A DNA stretch of 64,000 bases from contig CAYXLW010000001.1 of NCBI GenBank assembly GCA_964466055.1, positions 1 to 64,000 on the forward strand, written 5' to 3'. Shown one piece after another: positions 26,840 to 36,900 of this stretch (position 1 is the stretch's first letter; each line of letters starts with the position of its first letter). This DNA comes from CAYXLW01 sp964466055. Its GTDB lineage: Bacteria; Patescibacteriota; Gracilibacteria; GCA-2401425. The notes below the pieces were generated by a model. The model was not told the DNA's origin. It ran no database searches and saw only the letters and a program-made list of their open reading frames with translations. Made by a program: the position numbers and the translations under genes.

Positions 26840-27499
26840 TTAATCTCTATTTAATGCTAATAATAATCTCAAAACTGAAATAAAAAGATTGAAAATAGAT
26901 AGATATAAAGCAAGAGAAGCTTCGATTGCTCTATTTTCGGGATATTTTTGTATCATTTGAATATCATATGCAATAAAGCCAGAGAAAAGAATAACTCCAA
27001 ACCCAGAAGCAAAAAGTTCAACTGTACTGCTAAACCAAAAAATTTGCAAAATTCCAACAACAATTAATCCGATAAGTCCCATCATTAAAAATCCACCAAT
27101 TCCAGCAAGGTTTCTATTTGTAGTTCTAGCATAAATCCCAGCAGCAAAACTTAGGGCTACTGTTGTTGTTAATGCTTTAAAAACAAGTGTTGTTCCTCCA
27201 ATATGTAATGCTATTGTCAGTAAAGGATATAAAGTTATCCCTGATAGAAATGCGAATAGAGAAAATAAAAGCATATTAGTTGGTCTTTGTAATTGAGACC
27301 ATTTTGAGGAAGTAAAAATCAAAATTATTTCTGCAATAAATATAATCCACATACCACCACCTTGTAAAAAAGATAAAGGAAGTATTTTTGGAGCAAGTAA
27401 TGTTCCAAGTGCTGTTATTGCAAAAGCAAGTGCAGTATAATTCATGACCTTCATAAGAAAGCTAGATTCTGCTGTTTGTGTTTGAGCTATTGTATGCAT
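26840..27499 (-). CDS. Bax inhibitor-1 family membrane protein
   Basis: This 219-aa polytopic membrane protein has seven hydrophobic segments and belongs to the BI-1/YbhL/YccA family of pH-sensitive calcium-leak channels. The N-terminus FLMKVMNYTALAFAITALG is typical. The signature near the C-terminus, GFGVILFSGFIAYDIQMI, carries the conserved Asp of the channel. The physiological role in bacteria is poorly defined. It converges with the TrmB-family gene and shares its terminator. Confidence 0.88.
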   Translation of the reverse strand: MHTIAQTQTAESSFLMKVMNYTALAFAITALGTLLAPKILPLSFLQGGGMWIIFIAEIILIFTSSKWSQLQRPTNMLLFSLFAFLSGITLYPLLTIALHIGGTTLVFKALTTTVALSFAAGIYARTTNRNLAGIGGFLMMGLIGLIVVGILQIFWFSSTVELFASGFGVILFSGFIAYDIQMIQKYPENRAIEASLALYLSIFNLFISVLRLLLALNRD

Positions 27500-27577
27500 A
27501 AAGAAGATTTAAATTCTAATAAAATGAGCTAAACAATATTATCATGCTTAAAATCAAGCTCAAGAGTAATTATTTTT

Positions 27578-28333
27578 TTATATATTAAAAAACTTTTCTG
27601 CATTTTTTGTTGTAATTTCTTCAATATCCTTAAAGTTCATTTCTTTTATTTCAGCTATTTTGTCTGCAATTTCGGGAATATATTTTGGTTCATTAACTTG
27701 TCCTCTTACAGATTGGGGAGCTAAATATGGGCAATCTGTTTCTAACATTATTCTTTCTAGAGGAGCATATTTAACAACTTCTCTAACACTGTCTGCTTTT
27801 TTATACGTAATTATTCCAGTGAACGATAACATTCCATTTGAATCTAAAACTTTTTTTGCAAACTCCATTGTTTCTGTAAAACAGTGAACAACAAAGTTAT
27901 TCAACTTATGGTGTTTTATAAATTCTAAAGTTTTTTTACCTGCATCTCTTGTATGAATTATTATAGGTAAATTATGTTTTTTTGATAATTCAATTTGTTT
28001 TTCAAAAAATTTTTCCTGTAGTTTTTCATCATATTTATCATAATAAAAATCAAAACCGCATTCTCCAACGGCCTTACATTTCTCATGGCTTAAAAAAGAT
28101 TCGTATTTACCCCAATCAATATTGGAATCTTTAGCATCACTTGGATGTATTCCTGCTGTAAAAAATACGTTATCAAACTTTTCTGCGCATCTCATAGAGC
28201 CTTCACATGTTTCTAAGTCACATCCAATTGTTATAATTTTTTCTACTCCTGCCTTTTTTGCATTTTCAACAGTTTCACTTTCTTTTCCTGCTAGCTCTTT
28301 CCAAATTAGGTGGGCATGTGTATCTATAAACAT
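27578..28333 (-). CDS. tatD: TatD-family metal-dependent deoxyribonuclease
   Basis: This TIM-barrel metal-dependent hydrolase is associated with DNA repair and quality control. The metal-binding THAHL is at residues 5-9. GECGFDFYY carries a metal Glu, followed by the metal His residues in LPIIIHTRDA and NFVVHCFTE, and LETDCPYLAP provides the final Asp. The 251-aa length is normal. It is not clustered with rsmA, metG or tmk, its common partners. Confidence 0.93.
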   Translation of the reverse strand: MFIDTHAHLIWKELAGKESETVENAKKAGVEKIITIGCDLETCEGSMRCAEKFDNVFFTAGIHPSDAKDSNIDWGKYESFLSHEKCKAVGECGFDFYYDKYDEKLQEKFFEKQIELSKKHNLPIIIHTRDAGKKTLEFIKHHKLNNFVVHCFTETMEFAKKVLDSNGMLSFTGIITYKKADSVREVVKYAPLERIMLETDCPYLAPQSVRGQVNEPKYIPEIADKIAEIKEMNFKDIEEITTKNAEKFFNI

Positions 28334-28427
28334 CGATTATTCTTTTAATATACTTCTAAAGTATATAGAAGAATTAATGAAGTCTCAAAATGTAAAAACT
28401 TAAATTTACTATAAAAAAATTTAATTA

Positions 28428-29555
28428 TTATATGTTTTTTATAACTTCAATTAACTCTTTTCCTGCTTTATCCCAAGAAAAATTCTTAGCTCTTTTTATA
28501 CCTTTCATAGATAACGCTTCCTGTAATTCCTTATCTTCTTCGAGTCTTATAATAGCTCCAGATATTTCATCAATATTTTTTGAATCAACAGCAATTCCAG
28601 AGTCTCCAACAACTTCTGGCATAGAAGAATTATCCCCATAAATCACAGGACATCCTTGACTCATTGCTTCAATCAAGGGTAATCCAAATCCCTCGAATAA
28701 AGATACATATAAAAACCCTGTAGCATTTTTATAAAGCCATTTTTTTTCTTCCACAGAAATAAATCTCTCAATAAATGTTATATTTTTAATCCCTGATTTT
28801 TGTAAATCTAATTTATTAAAAATCTCTTCATTTTTTCTCCCAACTAGAATCAAGTTTAGATCTGGAATTTGTTTTTGAGCTTTTAAAAAAGCCTGCAACA
28901 ATTTTTCCAGATTTTTTCTTGGTTCAAAAGTAGAAAGGGATAAAAAGAAATTTTCAGGAAATTTTTCCTTAGGTTTTATTTCCTTATTATTAATTAACTC
29001 TTCCTCAATTCCTTCATGAATCACCTGAATTTTTGAAGAAGAAATATCAAATATTTTTATAACATCATCCTTTGTATATTGTGATGGAGTAATGACTTTA
29101 TTACTTTCATCTAATTCTTTTTTAAACCTAATCAACTTATGAAAAAACCGAGTTTTTAAATTAAATGTTTCAGAAAAATGAAAAGGTGACAAATCGTGAA
29201 TCGTAAATATCTTTTTACAATTTGATGAAACAGGGGATGGGCGAGGATCAGGTATGAATAAAATACACTTTTCTTTTGAATCTTGTAGTTTTGATAAAAC
29301 TAATTTATCAATTTTAGGATATCTAAAAATAGATGCTGAAATATTAAATATTTTATTTGGAATAAAAGTTTGTATGCATTCTCCTATTAATTCAAATTCT
29401 TTAAAATCAAACTTCTTACTTGCATTTGTCCAAAATACTAATTTCCAATCCTTTGGTAAATTTTTATAGACTGATTTAGCAATATTTTTTGTAAATATTT
29501 CTACGCCTGATATTTTTTCATGTAAAAGTGACCTGAGATCAAAAATTAAAATCAT
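28428..29555 (-). CDS. Glycosyltransferase family 4 (GT-B)
   Basis: This 375-aa retaining glycosyltransferase has two Rossmann domains. The N-terminal half has FDLRSLLHEKISGVEIFTKN and TIHDLSPFHF. The C-terminal half has SLSTFEPRKNLEKLLQAF, LILVGRKNEE, the conserved SLFEGFGLPLIEAMSQGCPVI block (EX7E nucleotide-sugar site) and VVGDSGIAVD. It is related to mannosyltransferases of cell-surface polysaccharide assembly; the donor and acceptor cannot be told from sequence. It has no polysaccharide cluster around it. About 170 bp of noncoding DNA separates it from adk. Confidence 0.88.
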   Translation of the reverse strand: MILIFDLRSLLHEKISGVEIFTKNIAKSVYKNLPKDWKLVFWTNASKKFDFKEFELIGECIQTFIPNKIFNISASIFRYPKIDKLVLSKLQDSKEKCILFIPDPRPSPVSSNCKKIFTIHDLSPFHFSETFNLKTRFFHKLIRFKKELDESNKVITPSQYTKDDVIKIFDISSSKIQVIHEGIEEELINNKEIKPKEKFPENFFLSLSTFEPRKNLEKLLQAFLKAQKQIPDLNLILVGRKNEEIFNKLDLQKSGIKNITFIERFISVEEKKWLYKNATGFLYVSLFEGFGLPLIEAMSQGCPVIYGDNSSMPEVVGDSGIAVDSKNIDEISGAIIRLEEDKELQEALSMKGIKRAKNFSWDKAGKELIEVIKNI

Positions 29556-29724
29556 AATTTAGAAGATATTTTTTGTTGTTTAGTTTTTTTATATAATATC
29601 AATGTTGTTATTCATTGAACAAATCAATACGATTTTTCCCTATATCAAAATCTTTATGGAATCGAAAAAAAACTATTCGTTTCATATTTATAAGTTTATT
29701 GTTCTACAATTTATCGAATAAATA

Positions 29725-30357
29725 CTAAAAAAACATTTTCTCTTCAATTTCTTCAGTAACTTCTTCTAATGTTCTGTTCCCATTAACTTCTATACACCTA
29801 TCTAATTTTTTATATTCACTAATGACTGGAATTGTTTCATTTTCAAAGGCCTCAATTCTTACTTTTATAGAATTTTCATTATCATCATTTCTTCTAACAA
29901 CTTTTCCTCCAAGGGCAATACATTCAGCTTCTGTCATAAGGGGATTTTTACTCATATCTACTCCTTCGCAAGTAAAACGTTTTAATAAACGATCAAGAGC
30001 TTCTGCTTTTGTAAGATGAATGTGAACAGCATAAGGATTTTTTCCTATCTTTTTCATAATCTTTTCAAATAGAATCATTTGTTCCATATTCCTTGGGAAA
30101 CCATCAAAAATGACTTTATCCTCATTTTTTAAGTTAAAACAAAAAGACTCAACAATCTCAATAATAATATTAGTATCAACTAACTTTCCTGATTCTATTA
30201 TAGATTTTACTTTCTTTCCAAGTTCTGCATCAGATTTTGCCATTAACCTAAGCTCAGCACCAGTTTCAAATATTTTATATCCGTATTTACTTACCAATAT
30301 TTTTGCTTGAGTTCCTTTTCCTGAACCTTGTACGCCAAATAATATTATATCTTTCAT
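29725..30357 (-). CDS. adk: Adenylate kinase
   Basis: This enzyme catalyses ATP + AMP = 2 ADP. The P-loop GVQGSGKGT is at residues 8-16. FDGFPRNMEQ is the AMP-binding family signature, and LLKRFTCEGV leads into the LID region. The LID is unusual: it has an inserted segment (MTEAECIALGGKVVRRNDDNE) with one Cys on each side rather than a full four-Cys zinc set. It follows secY at 139 bp on the same strand, the conserved order in ribosomal protein operons, but map and infA do not follow. Confidence 0.93.
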   Translation of the reverse strand: MKDIILFGVQGSGKGTQAKILVSKYGYKIFETGAELRLMAKSDAELGKKVKSIIESGKLVDTNIIIEIVESFCFNLKNEDKVIFDGFPRNMEQMILFEKIMKKIGKNPYAVHIHLTKAEALDRLLKRFTCEGVDMSKNPLMTEAECIALGGKVVRRNDDNENSIKVRIEAFENETIPVISEYKKLDRCIEVNGNRTLEEVTEEIEEKMFF

Positions 30358-30496
30358 TTTTAGTTTTTATAGGAGAGAGGAAAGAGAATTAGTTTCTGGT
30401 ATTTTGGGCTAAAATAATAACTCAAAGATTATAAAAAAATTCAACATTTTAAATTTATCAATTCTTTTTAATTGTTATTTGATATCTGCTAATTTC

Positions 30497-31786
30497 TTAA
30501 ATTTTGTCATAATCATGTGCAACCATTTGAGCATTAACTTGTCTTTTAAGTTCCAAAACAACCCCAACTACGATGATAAGTCCTGATCCTGAAATTATTA
30601 AATCTGATGATTGAAGAGGAGTAAATTTAGTAAATAAAAGTGGTAACATAGCAACAATTGCTAGGAACATACCTCCCCAAAAAGTAAGATTCATTGAAGT
30701 TTTACTAAGATATTCAGCAGTTTGAGCCCCAGGTCTTATTCCTGGAATAAATCCACCTCTTTTTTGAATATTTTCAGCAATTTGGTCTGGTTTAAATGTG
30801 ATTGAAACATAGAAATAAGAAAATCCCCAAACAAGAATGAAGTAAATTATAATATAGAAATAACTTGGATTTGCTGTACTCAAATTAGCAAGAATCCAAT
30901 CAGCAACTCTTTTAAGGGTATCAGATTCTGAAACTTTCATAAACTGAGCAATAAGAGATGGGAAGGTTATCATTGCAATAGCAAAAATGATCGGAATCAT
31001 TCCAGCTTGATTTAAACGAAGAGGTAATGATGATTTCTGTGCCTGAGAACCTCGCGATGCATAAGTAATTGGAATATTTCTAAGTGCTTCGGTGAAGAGT
31101 GTAATAATAACAAGCAGTCCCAATGTGAATAGACAGAAAGCAATAAATGCTGGCATTTTTGATGGATCATATTTACTTACGCCAAGAATTTGTCCAAAAA
31201 TTGGAGGAATAGCAGAAACAATTCCTGAAAAAATAAGTATTGAAATTCCATTTCCAATTCCTTTTTCTGATATAAGTTCTCCTAACCACATAGCAAAAAC
31301 AGTACCAGCTGTAATAGAAAGCATAACAGGTAGCATTGCCATAAGATTACTTGTATCAATAAGTGGAGTTCCAGATGCGATAGCAGAGTTGTTTAAAAGG
31401 ATAATCATTCCATACGACTGCACAAACGCTAGGGGAAAAGCAAGCCATCTAGTATATTTATTAATTTTCTTCCTTCCTTCTTCTCCTTCATTTGATAGTT
31501 GTTCTAAGTGAGGTATAACCACTGTCATAAGTTGTATTATAATCGAAGCATTAATATAAGGAGAAAGCCCCATAAGTATGATGGAAAATCGTTCCATTGA
31601 TCCACCAGTAAGTGCTGAGAAAACTCCAAGTAATGAATTTTGTTCAAAAATAGATTGAATTCCAGCGGTATCAACTCCTGGAATAGTAACGTGAGCTACT
31701 AGTCTAAAAATAACAAGAATAAAGAGCGTAAATAGTATCTTTTTTCTTAAGTCTGGAGTGTTCCATATTTGTGCAAGGTATGACAT
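30497..31786 (-). CDS. secY: Preprotein translocase subunit SecY
   Basis: This is the channel of the Sec translocon in the inner membrane. Ten membrane helices are visible in 429 aa. Signatures are TLFILVIFRLVAHVTIPGVD at the first helix, the plug region LTGGSMERFSIILMGLSPYI, LGELISEKGIGNGISILIF, and the cytoplasmic loop IPITYASR before helix 7. The C-terminal IPGIRPGAQTAEYL block is also typical. The upstream ribosomal genes (rplO, rpmD) normally found here are absent. It is divergent from the DUF5989 gene and probably cotranscribed with adk. Confidence 0.97.
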   Translation of the reverse strand: MSYLAQIWNTPDLRKKILFTLFILVIFRLVAHVTIPGVDTAGIQSIFEQNSLLGVFSALTGGSMERFSIILMGLSPYINASIIIQLMTVVIPHLEQLSNEGEEGRKKINKYTRWLAFPLAFVQSYGMIILLNNSAIASGTPLIDTSNLMAMLPVMLSITAGTVFAMWLGELISEKGIGNGISILIFSGIVSAIPPIFGQILGVSKYDPSKMPAFIAFCLFTLGLLVIITLFTEALRNIPITYASRGSQAQKSSLPLRLNQAGMIPIIFAIAMITFPSLIAQFMKVSESDTLKRVADWILANLSTANPSYFYIIIYFILVWGFSYFYVSITFKPDQIAENIQKRGGFIPGIRPGAQTAEYLSKTSMNLTFWGGMFLAIVAMLPLLFTKFTPLQSSDLIISGSGLIIVVGVVLELKRQVNAQMVAHDYDKI

Positions 31787-31877
31787 AATAAAATTTTAAA
31801 TTAATATTCTCTAAAAAATCGCGCAGAGTCTATCAATTAAAGGATCTTTTTACAAGGGGAATGATTATAAAAAACAA

Positions 31878-31904
31878 TTGATAATATCTGCTATAGAGTA
31901 TACT
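31878..31904 (+). promoter_or_regulatory. Candidate promoter of the DUF5989-def-dgt group
   Basis: TTGATA (31878-31883) and TATACT (31899-31904) are separated by 15 bp, slightly short of optimal. The 151-bp gap is divergent from secY. Confidence 0.4.
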
Positions 31905-31937
31905 ATTCGTGCCCATTTATAAACTTATATAAAATTT

Positions 31938-32081
31938 ATGATAAAAGAATTTTTTCGATTTATATGGAAAAGAAAACTATGGTGGATGATGCCAATTTTT
32001 TTAGTATTATTTTTACTTTCAGCATTAATAGTTCTTTCCGAAGGATCAATAATAGCGCCTTTCATCTATACCCTTTTTTAG
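31938..32081 (+). CDS. DUF5989-type membrane microprotein (47 aa)
   Basis: This short gene encodes 47 residues: an N-terminal basic amphipathic start (MIKEFFRFIWKRKLWW), one membrane helix (about residues 18-33, PIFLVLFLLSALIVLS) and the ending GSIIAPFIYTLF. The RKLWW...P, SEGS.IAPFIYTLF arrangement is the pattern of the DUF5989 family, small membrane proteins often found near exopolysaccharide or carbamoyltransferase genes. The molecular role is unknown. def starts 19 nt downstream. Confidence 0.8.
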   Translation: MIKEFFRFIWKRKLWWMMPIFLVLFLLSALIVLSEGSIIAPFIYTLF

Positions 32082-32100
32082 TGGTTACTTAAAATATTTT

Positions 32101-32607
32101 ATGAAATATGAGTTACAAGTAGGCATGAAAAATCCTATTCTTAGAAAAAAATCCGAGAATATTGTTAATTTTAATAGTGATATTAAAAAGTTTGAAAAAA
32201 CACTTATAAAAAATATGAAAAAATATGAAGGTCAGGGGATTGCAGCTCCTCAAATTGGAGAAAACATTAGAATGGTTATTTGTGTTTTGAATAAAGGTAA
32301 AAAGCAAATCACAATGTGTAACCCTGAAATTTTGTTTTTTTCAAAAGATAAAGAATATGATCAAGAAGGATGTTTGTCTTTGCCTAATGTTTGGGGTGAT
32401 GTTAATAGGTCAAAAAGTGTTTTACTTAAATATCAAGATGTTAATGGGAAATCAGTACAGCTTAAATTAGAAGGGGTGAATGCTAGAGTTATACAGCATG
32501 AAATTGATCATCTTGATGGAATATTATTTTTAGATAGAGTCGAGGGAGAATTTTCTATTTCTAAAGATGCTGACTTAAAGAAACTTCAAATCTCAAATAA
32601 TGATTAA
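32101..32607 (+). CDS. def: Peptide deformylase
   Basis: This metalloenzyme removes the formyl group from nascent proteins. All three motifs are present: GIAAPQIG, EGCLSLP (metal Cys) and QHEIDHLDG (two metal His and the catalytic Glu). The 168-aa length is normal. There is no fmt next to it. It starts 19 nt after the DUF5989 gene and is followed at 95 bp by dgt, so these plus-strand genes may form one transcript. A 20-bp sequence just after its stop (32606-32625) recurs near 46.07 kb. Confidence 0.95.
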   Translation: MKYELQVGMKNPILRKKSENIVNFNSDIKKFEKTLIKNMKKYEGQGIAAPQIGENIRMVICVLNKGKKQITMCNPEILFFSKDKEYDQEGCLSLPNVWGDVNRSKSVLLKYQDVNGKSVQLKLEGVNARVIQHEIDHLDGILFLDRVEGEFSISKDADLKKLQISNND

Positions 32608-32625
32608 TGAGGAATGAATAATGAT
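32606..32625. repeat. Dispersed 20-bp repeat, copy 1
   Basis: AATGAGGAATGAATAATGAT matches 46074-46093 at 19 of 20 positions. That second copy lies upstream of the four-helix-bundle gene. Confidence 0.5.
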
Positions 32626-32702
32626 CAAAATTAAAAAAATAGCTTCTTAATTCTTTATTCTCATCTTCTAGCTACTATCTACTAACAACTAACAACTTTC
32701 CT

Positions 32703-33827
32703 GTGTTCCTATCTAGAGAAGAAATTGAAAAACGAGAACTAAAAATGCTTGCTCCTTATGCATGCTTTGCAATTAAATCTAAAGGTGGCTTTTATAAGGA
32801 AGAAAAAGATCCTTATAGAACATGTTTTCAAAGAGATCGAGACAGAATTATTCATACAAACGCATTTCGTAGGCTAAAAAGGAAAACACAGGTTTTTGTA
32901 GCTAATCATGGAGATCATTATAGAACTCGACTTACCCACTCAATGGAAGTTGCTCAGATAAGCCGTGATATAAGTCGATCCCTTGGTTTAAATGAAGATT
33001 TATCAGAAAGTATAGCGCTTGCTCATGATTTAGGACACACACCTTTTGGACATGCAGGAGAACATGCTTTAAACTTATGTCTTAAAAAATTTGGAGAAAG
33101 TTTTGAGCATAATAAACAGTCATTGCGCATTGTTACAGAAATTGAAAATAGAAATGATTCATATCCCGGGCTTAATCTTTCAAAAGAAGTTATTGAAGGA
33201 CTTGGGAAACATGAAACACCTTATGATAAAATTGAAAAACAAAATGGTGCACTATCATCATTAGAAGCACAAGTTGTTAATATTGCTGATGAAATTGCTT
33301 ACTTAAGTCATGATCTAGATGATGGAATGGGTGCTAATATTTTAAATATTAAAGATATTAAGAATTTGGACCTATGGAAAGAATCCATTTCTAAAGTAAA
33401 AAATGTTAATAATAAGGGGGCTTGGGTATCTAGAATAGCGGGGAGCCTTATTCACATAATGGTTACGGATGTTTATGAAGAAACACAAATAAGGCTTAAT
33501 AAGAATAATGTTAAAAATTTTGAAGATATTGCTAAGTGCAAAGTAAAAATTATTGCTTTTTCTAAAGATTTTTATGATAAAAAAGAAATTCTAAGAAAAT
33601 TTTTATTTAACAATTTTTACAAACATCCTGAAATTGAGGTCATGAATAAAAAAGGGCAAAAAATAATTACATCTCTTTTTGATTTTTTCTTAAATAATCC
33701 TAAAAAACTTCCAGATGAATATCAAAAACAAATTAATGAAAGAGAGTTATACCTTATTCTTAGAGATTACATAGCAGGTATGACTGATGATTATGCAAAT
33801 GAGCAATATTTAAAGTTTACTAAATAA
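32703..33827 (+). CDS. dgt: dGTP triphosphohydrolase-like HD-domain protein
   Basis: This HD-domain hydrolase cleaves dGTP or related dNTPs to the nucleoside and triphosphate. The start is GTG at 32703, giving MFLSREEIEKREL. Motifs are RDRDRIIHTNAFRRLKRKTQVFV, TRLTHSMEV (metal His), ALAHDLGHTPFGHAGE (HD pair) and the later metal Asp in AYLSHDLDDG. At 374 aa it belongs to the shorter type-2 Dgt group. A clear terminator follows. Confidence 0.9.
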   Translation: MFLSREEIEKRELKMLAPYACFAIKSKGGFYKEEKDPYRTCFQRDRDRIIHTNAFRRLKRKTQVFVANHGDHYRTRLTHSMEVAQISRDISRSLGLNEDLSESIALAHDLGHTPFGHAGEHALNLCLKKFGESFEHNKQSLRIVTEIENRNDSYPGLNLSKEVIEGLGKHETPYDKIEKQNGALSSLEAQVVNIADEIAYLSHDLDDGMGANILNIKDIKNLDLWKESISKVKNVNNKGAWVSRIAGSLIHIMVTDVYEETQIRLNKNNVKNFEDIAKCKVKIIAFSKDFYDKKEILRKFLFNNFYKHPEIEVMNKKGQKIITSLFDFFLNNPKKLPDEYQKQINERELYLILRDYIAGMTDDYANEQYLKFTK

Positions 33828-33842
33828 TTTAAAATATATACA

Positions 33843-33881
33843 AACAGAGATGTAGTAATAATACATCTCTGTTGTTTTTTA
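33843..33881 (+). terminator. dgt terminator
   Basis: AACAGAGATGTA (33843-33854) pairs perfectly with TACATCTCTGTT (33862-33873), followed by GTTTTTT. It may also serve the convergent 1401-aa gene. Confidence 0.9.
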
Positions 33882-33903
33882 TAATTTTAATATAAATTTC
33901 TAT

Positions 33904-36900
33904 TTATCTAAGTTCATCTGGTACAAGATCTTTATTGGTATAGAACTTAACAATCACAGGCTTGTTACTTCCTCCATTGCTTTCGGCAGGAACATGATTT
34001 GTTATGTGTTGATAGTAGTTCTTTACTCGTGTTACTAACTGTATTTCTTCATCTGAGAAAGCCTTAGGATTTCTTCCTTTTAATCCTAAGAACATATCAT
34101 CTTCATTTTCATCTTCCTCTTTTGAAAAATTAAAATTATTTTCTCTTAAAATATCATCAATAGTGTTATTTTCATCAGATGTTAATAAAGAATCTCTACC
34201 TAAACCAATAATATTATCAAGAACATCACTGTACAACTCACTATTACTATCAGGAACTAGTTTTCCTTCAGCTGGAGGAACAAATCTTCTTATATAATTT
34301 AAATCATATTTCTGGGAAATATTAGGATCGTTCAATATATCAGCTGGAGAAACACAAGAAGATTTTTTAATAAATGACGGGCAAATATAACTTCCATCTG
34401 TTTTTGCATCTCCACCGCCAAGAGTATTTCCACCAATAATCTGACCTTCAATAAAAAGTTGATTTGATAGCTGAGATCTTTCACCTTCTGTTAGCTGTGT
34501 TTCTCCTGAATCATCAATAGCAAGTATTCCTCTTTCAGATATAAAAGATCCTGTGATTACTGTTAATGGACTGTTCACAGAAGTTATGTTGGCAGTTGTA
34601 TTAGCAACATGAATTTCACCTCCATATCCTGTTTCTTCATTTCGGAGTGATATAAATGCAATAGTTGGTTTTTTACTACCTAATGAATATTTTATATTTG
34701 CTTTTATTACAATGTTTCCTCCATACGTAATAAATGACATAGGATCATCTCCTATTGTTAATTCTCCATTAATTCCTTCAATAATTAAATCTTTTCCATC
34801 TCCTTTTATAACAAAAGATCTACCGCTGTTTATATTTTTAATGTCATTTCCATAGTCTGTTAAAGAACGAATTATGTTGCTTGGACTATCTGGAGCATCA
34901 GGCAAATCTAATATTTCCTTTTTTATTTTTTCTTTAATTTTAGCTGTAACCTCTTTTATTTGAATATTACCCACACTCTGTTTTGCAGCTTCATCTCCTA
35001 ACTGAGTCACCACATTACCTCCGCTTTGAGTTATTCCTGCTCCCTGAGATTCCGTTGCTTGATTATAAAAAGGAACTCCATCAGCAAAGCTATCATCTTT
35101 TAGAAATTTATCCATAACAGGATATAAAACTTCTTTTTTATCAATTGTATATTTCACAAAAGGAGAAACATATACCCGTGAATCATAATTTTCTGAAGTT
35201 TCATCTTTTTGTAGTCTTACTTTATAAGTATATGTATTACCACTAGAAACATTTTCGGAACTTGATATTTGACCTTTTGATGTATTCCATGAGTCATCTT
35301 CAAGGTTAACATCAAGTCTATATCTGGATGCATTTGATTCAGTAAAATTAGTTATAATAGGAGCACTATCATCACTATTTAATATTTTATATGATGGCTT
35401 GCCTGAACTTCCAATAACTCCTTCTCTAGAAGAATTTTTTGCCATATATATATAAAGAATTATTTCTTCATCATCTACATCAATTGGCAGTTCATTAATT
35501 ATACTTATTGAGAAATTAGTTGTTGTATTTTTTTGAAAATATGAAGGTGTTGTTTCCCAATCAAAATTAAATACATCTTTAACTCGATAATCTTTATCAG
35601 TTTCATTGTCAGTTATATCGTAAGAACTTACCGAGGTGGTATTATCTAATGGATAAGAAGATGCACTATGTGTTATATTTTTAAATGCTAAATCCATTTT
35701 ACTTGCAATAGTTGTATTAGGATATGGATGTGCTGAATAATTATTTTCTGCCAAAGGGGACACGCTAGGGGCATAAGAAACTAGCTCAAATTCTAAAATA
35801 CCTAAATTATCTGATTTGTAATCAGTAGGACTTTGAATTCCCCCAGTAGAAGTCACAATATATCCATTTTTTACAAAATATATTGCTTCATTAGTTAAAT
35901 CTGGAGTAGGAGTATGTATTGAATCTAAAGAACTTTGAGAATTTCCAAACACTTTAATTTCTCTTGCATATAAAGGGTTTCCGTATTTATCTTTTAGCTC
36001 ATAAGTAACTTTACACTTTGAGTTTTTGGGGTTTGCTTTCCACCCTTTATCAGGATTAGCAGAATTATTACAAGAAATTTCATCTAAACTTGCTGTTGAA
36101 TTTATTTTATCCATTTGATTTGGTTCAATTGTTACATATCTTACTTCAGTTCCTTTATTCCCAGCCTCATCTGTTGCCACGAACTCTATTTTATATTTCC
36201 CATTAAATTCTAAGTTATCAGGATTTGAAGTTGAGTAATATTTTGATTTAATAAACTCGATCTGAGCCTTATTATTAGCAGCTATTGGAGTTTCTGCAAC
36301 AATCCCACCGCCAAATGCAATATTATTAGTTACACTAATTTCTGAAACTCCTGATTCGTATAGAACATTACTATCAGGAGGATTAACTGCGTCTAAAGTA
36401 GCCAAAAGATCAAAATTATCACAGCCATTTTCTGTTAAATCGGTACACTTATAAATTTTTATCTCAAAATTTTCTTTATTTACTTGTGATACATGATTTG
36501 GATTTTGTGATCCTGTCACATTTCCATTACCTAAAGAGTAAGGAGAAGATTCAATATTATTTGTATCATCTACTCCAAACGTAAAATAATTATCATTGGC
36601 AATATTTGCTGGAGCTTCATTACCAAGTCCTGATAATTGTTTCCATCTTGTTAAGCTGTCTGAACTACTTCCATCTTTTGTATCTTCAAAATGTTCAATA
36701 TCCATTATAAATGTTGGATTTGTTTTGTCATATTTTACTGTATAAGTTTTTATAAATTGATTTTCTGCATAATCCGTTATATCAAATGTAATTTCATAAA
36801 CTCCTTCTTCATCAACATTAGTAATAAAACTTCCTGTAATTATACTATCATCGTAAGAGCTATTTACGTAAGTATCTGTGATTGTAAGTTTTAAATTTAC

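Noticed and set aside
31092..31511. 139-aa open frame antisense to secY
   Set aside because: It lies fully within the secY coding region on the other strand, and codon structure is explained by SecY.
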